NCBI RefSeq assembly: GCF_030816965.1 | Contig: NZ_JAUSYQ010000002.1 | Location: 620,001-684,000 of the forward strand | Length of the DNA: 64,000 nucleotides | DNA from: Streptomyces canus | GTDB lineage: Bacteria; Actinomycetota; Actinomycetes; Streptomycetales; Streptomycetaceae | Direction: 5' to 3' | In this document: positions 59,644-64,000 of the stretch, in pieces | How positions within the stretch are numbered: position 1 is the stretch's first letter | How the letters are laid out: every line of letters begins with the position of its first letter | Translations under genes and position numbers: made by a program | The notes under the pieces: model-generated | Told to the model about the DNA's origin: nothing | Databases searched by the model: none | The model's input: the letters and a program-made list of their open reading frames with translations, nothing else

Positions 59644-60966
59644 CTAGCCGAGGGGCTTCTCGAGAATCGCCTTGCGGTGACTGAAGGTCTCGATGGAGTA
59701 GCGGCCGTGGTAGTTGCCCATGCCGCTTTCCCCCACCCCGCCGAACGGCAGGTCGGAGACGGTGAGATGGGCGAGGGGCAGGCCGTAGCCGAGGCCGCCG
59801 GAGGAGGTCTCGTCGGCGATGCGGCGCCGTGTCGTGTCGGATTCGGTGAAGACGTACAGGGCGAGCGGCTTGTCCCGGTCGTTGATGAAGTCGATCGCCT
59901 CGTCGAGGCCTGGGACGGTGACGATCGGCAGGATCGGGCCGAAGATCTCCTCCTGCATCACCGGGGACTTGGGGTCCACGTCGGCGAGGACGGTGGGCGC
60001 GATGTACTTGCTCGTACGGTCGCTCGCGCCACCGACGACCGCGCGGCCCGAGTCGAGCAGGCCGGTGAGGCGGTCGAAGTGCCGTTCGTTGATGATGCGC
60101 CCGTACTCGCCGGAGCCGGCGGGGTCGCTGCCGTACAGCGTTTCCACGGCGCCGGCCAGCAGCGGCTCCAGGGCGGCCGCCGTCTCCGGGTCGGTCAGGA
60201 CGTAGTCGGGGGCGACGCAGGTCTGTCCGGCGTTGAGGAACTTGCCGCGGGCGAGGCGGTCGGCGACGACGGTGAGATCGGCGTCGCGGTCGACGAACGC
60301 CGGGGACTTTCCGCCCAGTTCGAGGGTGACCGGGGTCAGGTGCTCGGCGGCGGCGCGCAGGACGATACGGCCGACCGCGCCGTTGCCGGTGTAGAAGATG
60401 TGGTCGAAGCGCTCGGCCAGCAGGGCCGTGGTCTCCGGAATGCCGCCCTCGACGACGGCCACCGCGTCCGTGTCCAGGTGGGCGTGCAGCAGCCGGGCCA
60501 GGGCCGCGGAGGTGGCCGGGGCCAGCTCGCTCGGCTTGGCGACCACCGCGTTGCCCGCGGCGAGGGCGCCGACCACCGGGGCGAGCAGCAGCTGGGCCGG
60601 GTAGTTCCAGGGGGCGATGACGAGGACGACGCCGAGCGGGTCGTACTGCGTCCGGGCGCTCGCGTCGGCGCCGAGGTGCGCCGGGACCGGGGCGGACTCG
60701 GGCCGCAGCCAGTCGGCGAGGTGGTCCAGGGTGTGGTCGATCTCGCGGACCGTGAAGTCGATCTCGGTGCGGAAGGCCTCGGTGGAGCTCTTGCCCAGGT
60801 CTGCGTGGAGGGCGGCGGCCAGCTCCGTGCCGTTCTCCGTGAGCATCTCGCGCAGGCGGCGCAGCTGGGTCGTACGCCATTCGACGGGCTTGGTGCGGCC
60901 GCTGCGGAAGGTGGCGCGCAGTCGGGCCACGACGTCGGCGGGCTGCTCGGGGGCGGGGTGGTTCAC
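59644..60966 (-). CDS. Aldehyde dehydrogenase, class 3-like
   Basis: A 440-residue NAD(P)-dependent enzyme. It shows the cofactor segment LVIAPWNYPAQLLLAPVVGAL, the catalytic Glu in VTLELGGKSPAFV, the catalytic Cys in FLNAGQTCVAPDYVL, and EEIFGPILPIV towards the end. The short length and PWNYP motif place it with class 3 (fatty or aromatic aldehyde, coniferyl) enzymes. GTG 60966 gives the family length. A 180-bp gap with a weak GC-rich hairpin (59471-59494) separates it from the convergent TetR gene. Confidence 0.92.
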   Translation of the reverse strand: MNHPAPEQPADVVARLRATFRSGRTKPVEWRTTQLRRLREMLTENGTELAAALHADLGKSSTEAFRTEIDFTVREIDHTLDHLADWLRPESAPVPAHLGADASARTQYDPLGVVLVIAPWNYPAQLLLAPVVGALAAGNAVVAKPSELAPATSAALARLLHAHLDTDAVAVVEGGIPETTALLAERFDHIFYTGNGAVGRIVLRAAAEHLTPVTLELGGKSPAFVDRDADLTVVADRLARGKFLNAGQTCVAPDYVLTDPETAAALEPLLAGAVETLYGSDPAGSGEYGRIINERHFDRLTGLLDSGRAVVGGASDRTSKYIAPTVLADVDPKSPVMQEEIFGPILPIVTVPGLDEAIDFINDRDKPLALYVFTESDTTRRRIADETSSGGLGYGLPLAHLTVSDLPFGGVGESGMGNYHGRYSIETFSHRKAILEKPLG

Positions 60967-61061
60967 GGATGCCTCGCTGGGGTGGGCCGGCCTTGCGGCC
61001 TGGTCTCGACGGTCAGATGTATATTGCAACCTTTTCGCGTCCGGGTAAATTCCGGGCCGCG

Positions 61062-62252
61062 TCAGGACTTTCCGTGACCAGGGGAAAGCGAGTGGCGGCG
61101 GTGTTCGAGATAGGTGCGCTCCGCCGGATTCTCGGTGAGTTCAGCGGCCTTCGCGTACGCGTCCGCGGCCTCCGGATCGCGTCCGAGCCGGCGCAGCAGG
61201 TCGGCCCGGACGGCGTGGAGGACGTGGTAGCCGTCGAGATCCAGCGCGTCCACCAGGGCGAGGGCCTGCGCGGGTCCGTCGGTCTCGGCCACAGCGACCG
61301 CCCGGTTCAGGGCCACGACAGGACTGGGAGCCACGGCCATCAGCTGGTCGTACAGCCGGCGGACCTGCCCCCAGTCGGTGGGCGCATCGCTGTGCACGGC
61401 CTGGATGGCGGCCTGGATCTGGTACGGCCCCGGCTGGTTCCGGCGCAGACACCGCCGTACGAGTGACTGACCCTCCGAGATGAGCGCGCGGTCCCAGCGG
61501 CCGGGGTCCTGCTCCGAGAGCGGCACGAGTTCACCGTTGTCATCGGTGCGGGCGGCACGGCGGGACTCGACGAGCAGCATCAGTGCGAGGAGACCGGTGA
61601 CCTCGGGTTCGTCCGGCATCAGCTCGGCCAGCAGACGGCCCAGGCGTACGGCCTCCGCGCACAGGTCCGCCGTACCGCCGTACCCCTCGTTGAAGATCAG
61701 GTAGACGACGGCGAGCACTCCCTCGAGCCGGTCGGGGAGGTCGGCGTCGCGGGGGACGCGGTAGGGGATGCGGGCATCGCGGATCTTGGCTTTGGCGCGG
61801 ACCAGGCGCTGGGCCATGGTCGGCTCGGGGACGAGGAAGGCGCGGGCGATACGGGCGGTGGTGAGGCCGCCGAGCAGGCGCAGGGTGAGGGCGACCTGTG
61901 CCTGGGGCGCGAGGGCCGGGTGGCAGCAGGTGAAGATGAGGCGGAGCCGTTCGTCGCGCACGGGGCCCTCCTCGGGCGGTGCGTCGGGGGCGTGCAGCAG
62001 GGCGGCCTCGGCGTGGCGGGCCTGCCTGGAGGACTCACGGCGCAGCCGGTCGATCGCACGGTGACGGGCGGTGGTGATGATCCAGCCGGCCGGGCTCGGC
62101 GGCACACCGGTCTCCGGCCAGCGCCGCACAGCCGTGGTGAAGGCGTCCTGGACCGCTTCCTCGGCGACGTCGATGTCGCCGAGGAAGCGCACCAGGACCG
62201 CGACCGCGCGGCCGTACTCCTCGCGGAAGACGCCCTCGATGTCCAGGGTCAT
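61062..62252 (-). CDS. ECF sigma factor with C-terminal TPR-like domain (ECF42-like)
   Basis: A 396-residue sigma factor. Region 2 is [39 protein letters not shown]. Region 4 is [39 protein letters not shown] helical C-terminal extension of about 200 residues contains the NEGYGG segment and TPR-like repeats. This architecture and the directly preceding DGPF gene define the ECF42 group, in which the extension rather than a separate anti-sigma factor controls activity. The ATG 62252 overlaps the upstream stop (TGATG). Confidence 0.92.
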   Translation of the reverse strand: MTLDIEGVFREEYGRAVAVLVRFLGDIDVAEEAVQDAFTTAVRRWPETGVPPSPAGWIITTARHRAIDRLRRESSRQARHAEAALLHAPDAPPEEGPVRDERLRLIFTCCHPALAPQAQVALTLRLLGGLTTARIARAFLVPEPTMAQRLVRAKAKIRDARIPYRVPRDADLPDRLEGVLAVVYLIFNEGYGGTADLCAEAVRLGRLLAELMPDEPEVTGLLALMLLVESRRAARTDDNGELVPLSEQDPGRWDRALISEGQSLVRRCLRRNQPGPYQIQAAIQAVHSDAPTDWGQVRRLYDQLMAVAPSPVVALNRAVAVAETDGPAQALALVDALDLDGYHVLHAVRADLLRRLGRDPEAADAYAKAAELTENPAERTYLEHRRHSLSPGHGKS

Positions 62253-62608
62253 CAGTCCTCGGACTCGTGCTGGAAGGGGCGCACCTCGATGGGCAGGGTG
62301 GTGGCCAGAGCCGCCTTGCGCCCCCACTCCAGGGCCGCGTCCAGGTCGGGCGCCTTCACGATGCAGAGGCCGCCGAGCTGTTCCTTGCCCTCGGCGTACG
62401 GCCCGTCGGTGATCAGCACGTCGCCGTCACGGGGCCGCAGCACGGTCGAGGAGTCGGGGCTGTGCAGTCCCCCGGCGAAGACCCAGGCTCCGGCCTCGCG
62501 CAGCTCCTGGTGGAAGGCGTCGAGCCGCTTGCCGATCTCGGCCAGAACCTCGGGGGCGGGCAGCTCGTCCCATCCGGGCTGCATGACGTTCAGCAGGTAG
62601 TACTGCAT
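62252..62608 (-). CDS. DGPF/YCII-related protein, partner of the ECF sigma factor
   Basis: A 118-residue ferredoxin-like-fold protein: [40 protein letters not shown], and the defining [24 protein letters not shown] proteins are almost always next to ECF42 sigma factors and are thought to be their targets or partners. The reaction, if any, is unknown. It is translated first, and its stop overlaps the sigma ATG. Confidence 0.92.
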   Translation of the reverse strand: MQYYLLNVMQPGWDELPAPEVLAEIGKRLDAFHQELREAGAWVFAGGLHSPDSSTVLRPRDGDVLITDGPYAEGKEQLGGLCIVKAPDLDAALEWGRKAALATTLPIEVRPFQHESED

Positions 62609-62703
62609 GTCGCTCTCCTCCTGTGAGTGTCTCTCACCCCTCTACACGAACGGCACACCCCCGGATCGACACCGCGCGCGACGGGATCGGGAGAATCTTG
62701 TCC

Positions 62704-63753
62704 ATGACCAACGCCGCACCGCACCCGCTCCTCGCCACCGCCCACGCCCTCGCGGCCGGCCTCCTCGCCCCGCACGCGGCAGGGGTCGACCAGGCGGACG
62801 TGCCCGCGAGCCACCTCGACGCGATCAGGCGCTCGGGCCTGCTAGGGGTGAGCGCACCGAAGGAGTACGGCGGTGCGGGCGCCCCGGACGCGGTGGCGCG
62901 GGAGATCCAGGAGATCCTCGCCGGGGCCTGCTGCTCCACGTGGTTCGTGCAGACCCAGCACCACTCGCCGGTGCGGATGCTCGCGCAGTCCGCCCTGCCG
63001 GTGCGGGAGCGGCTGCTCGGGCCGCTGGCGACCGGCGAGCTGCTGGCCGGGATCGCGTTCGCGCACGTCCGCGCGTTTCCGCGGGTGCCGGTGCGGGCGA
63101 CGGCCGAGCGGGGCGGCTGGCGCTTCGACGGGACGGTGCCGTGGTTCACCGGCTGGGGTCTGAACGACGTGATGCTGCTGGCCGGGGTGAGCGAGGCGGA
63201 CGAGGTGGTGTTCGCGTTCACCGAGGCACGACAGCAGCCGGGACTGCGGGCGTCGGAGCCGATGCGGCTCGCGGCGCTCACCGCGGCCCGGACGGTCTCC
63301 CTGGAGCTGGACGGCCTGTGGCTGCCCGAGGACGCGGTGGTGCTGCACACTCCGCAGGAGAAGTTCGCGCTGGTGGACCGGCCCCGCAACACCAACGCCT
63401 CCCCCGCCGTCTTCGGGGTGGCGTACGCGGCGCTCCGGGTACTGGAGGAGGCCGGGGAGTCCGGGACCGCGGGTGCCCTCCGTGGCCGCCTCGACGACGT
63501 GCGCGGGCAGGTGTACGCCCTGGCCGACCACCCCGTCCCGTATGAGCGCGTCGCCGAACGACTGGCGCTCAAGACACGGTCGTACGACCTGATGCGCGCC
63601 GCCACGACCGCGGCCGTCGTGGCCGGGGGCGGCCGCGCCATGGGCCTGGACGGTACGGCCCAACGGCTGTTCCGCGAGGGGATGTTCCTGCTTGTGCAGG
63701 GACAGACCACCGAGGTGCGCCGCGCGCATCTGGACGCACTGGCGCAGCTCTAG
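62704..63753 (+). CDS. Acyl-CoA dehydrogenase family protein
   Basis: A 349-residue flavoprotein of the acyl-CoA dehydrogenase fold: AIRRSGLLGVSAPKEYGGAG, REIQEILAGACCSTWFVQTQ, RFDGTVPWFTGWGLNDVMLL, and FVQ-type helices at the end (LFREGMFLLVQGQTTEVRRA). It is shorter than usual, and the catalytic Glu of true dehydrogenases is not obvious, so it may be a flavin-dependent monooxygenase of the same fold (DszC or HpaB-like) instead. ATG 62704 is used; GGGAG lies 12-16 bases ahead. It overlaps the convergent hydrolase by 4 bp. Confidence 0.87.
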   Translation: MTNAAPHPLLATAHALAAGLLAPHAAGVDQADVPASHLDAIRRSGLLGVSAPKEYGGAGAPDAVAREIQEILAGACCSTWFVQTQHHSPVRMLAQSALPVRERLLGPLATGELLAGIAFAHVRAFPRVPVRATAERGGWRFDGTVPWFTGWGLNDVMLLAGVSEADEVVFAFTEARQQPGLRASEPMRLAALTAARTVSLELDGLWLPEDAVVLHTPQEKFALVDRPRNTNASPAVFGVAYAALRVLEEAGESGTAGALRGRLDDVRGQVYALADHPVPYERVAERLALKTRSYDLMRAATTAAVVAGGGRAMGLDGTAQRLFREGMFLLVQGQTTEVRRAHLDALAQL

Positions 63754-64000
63754 GCCAGGAAGTCGACGAGGGCGGCCGTGAGGTGTGCGGGGGCGTCCTC
63801 CTGGACGAGGTGACCGGCGCCCGGGACCGTTTCGAGGCGTGCGCCCGGGATGCGCGCGACGAGTTCGCGCCCCTTGTCGACGGGGATCCAGGTGTCGTCC
63901 TCGCCCCAGCACACCAGGGTCGGGACCGCGATCTCGCCGTACCGGTCCTGCACTTCGTCGGTGTAGCGCTGGTCGGCCTGGGCGATCTGGCGGTAGAAGG
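63750..64000 (-). CDS. Alpha/beta hydrolase, C-terminal end (runs off window)
   Basis: The frame is open to the window edge; only the last ~83 residues are seen: FYRQIAQADQRYTDEVQDRY, IAVPTLVCWGEDDTWIPVDK, LETVPGAGHLVQEDAPAHLT. The catalytic Asp (GEDDTWIP) and His (GAGHLVQED) of an alpha/beta hydrolase are present; the nucleophile lies outside. Substrate unknown. Confidence 0.88.
   Translation of the reverse strand, partial: FYRQIAQADQRYTDEVQDRYGEIAVPTLVCWGEDDTWIPVDKGRELVARIPGARLETVPGAGHLVQEDAPAHLTAALVDFLA

Overview
The window is typical Streptomyces chromosomal DNA. It has very high G+C with strong third-position GC bias, and it carries genes nearly restricted to that genus: an SsgA-like sporulation protein, a streptophobe-family membrane protein, a clpP3-clpP4-popR locus, a SigB-family sigma factor beside an RsbW-type ATPase, and remnants of the melC tyrosinase operon. 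The mix of short operons, many regulators, redox enzymes and broken mobile elements suggests an accessory chromosome arm rather than the conserved core. No rRNA, tRNA, CRISPR array or recognisable biosynthetic gene cluster was found.

Layout. 1-12.7 kb: the end of a Ser/Thr kinase, a serine hydrolase, an F420-type oxidoreductase, an SsgA-like protein, small membrane proteins, an aldo/keto reductase, a secreted cholesterol-oxidase-like flavoenzyme, a TetR/MFS efflux operon with two operators, and an aromatic hydroxylase. 12.9-20.7 kb: a deletion scar joining the start of melC1 to the end of melC2, an SRPBCC protein, RNase H, a TetR/methyltransferase pair with its operator inside the promoter, VOC proteins, an alcohol dehydrogenase, an SGNH lipoprotein and an epoxide hydrolase. 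20.7-27.8 kb: clpP3-clpP4 with a PopR box, popR, a SigB-type sigma factor with twin candidate autoregulatory promoters, an RsbW-like kinase and membrane proteins. 27.8-31.1 kb: a decayed Tn3-like element bounded by 34-bp inverted repeats, holding an istB fragment, a group II intron domain V, a tautomerase/MarR pair, transposase debris and an MFS fragment. 31.2-43.6 kb: an FHA-ABC transporter/kinase operon, a LysR-linked carotenoid oxygenase, adenosine deaminase and a dienelactone hydrolase.

43.7-50.9 kb is the most unusual part. It is an island bounded by a nearly complete and a truncated copy of the same IS5-family element. It carries a secreted propeller-like protein and a 1280-residue secreted protein. 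I read the latter as a beta-helix, then a CdtB/DNase I-type nuclease with every catalytic residue retained, then a beta-trefoil-like C-terminus. This resembles a one-polypeptide version of a cytolethal distending toxin and is the best candidate for an undescribed system here.

51-64 kb: a PNPOx protein, an aldo/keto reductase, a QsuB-type 3-dehydroshikimate dehydratase with a duplicated ribosome site and start codon, its probable IclR regulator, a beta-hydroxyacid dehydrogenase, small membrane proteins with a TetR regulator, an aldehyde dehydrogenase, an ECF42-like sigma factor with its DGPF partner, an acyl-CoA dehydrogenase and the end of an alpha/beta hydrolase.

Three themes recur. Many regulators sit beside their likely targets with visible paired operators. 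At least eight genes have a TANNNT -10 box six to eight bases before the start codon, which implies leaderless mRNAs. Two genes survive only as in-frame internal-deletion scars.
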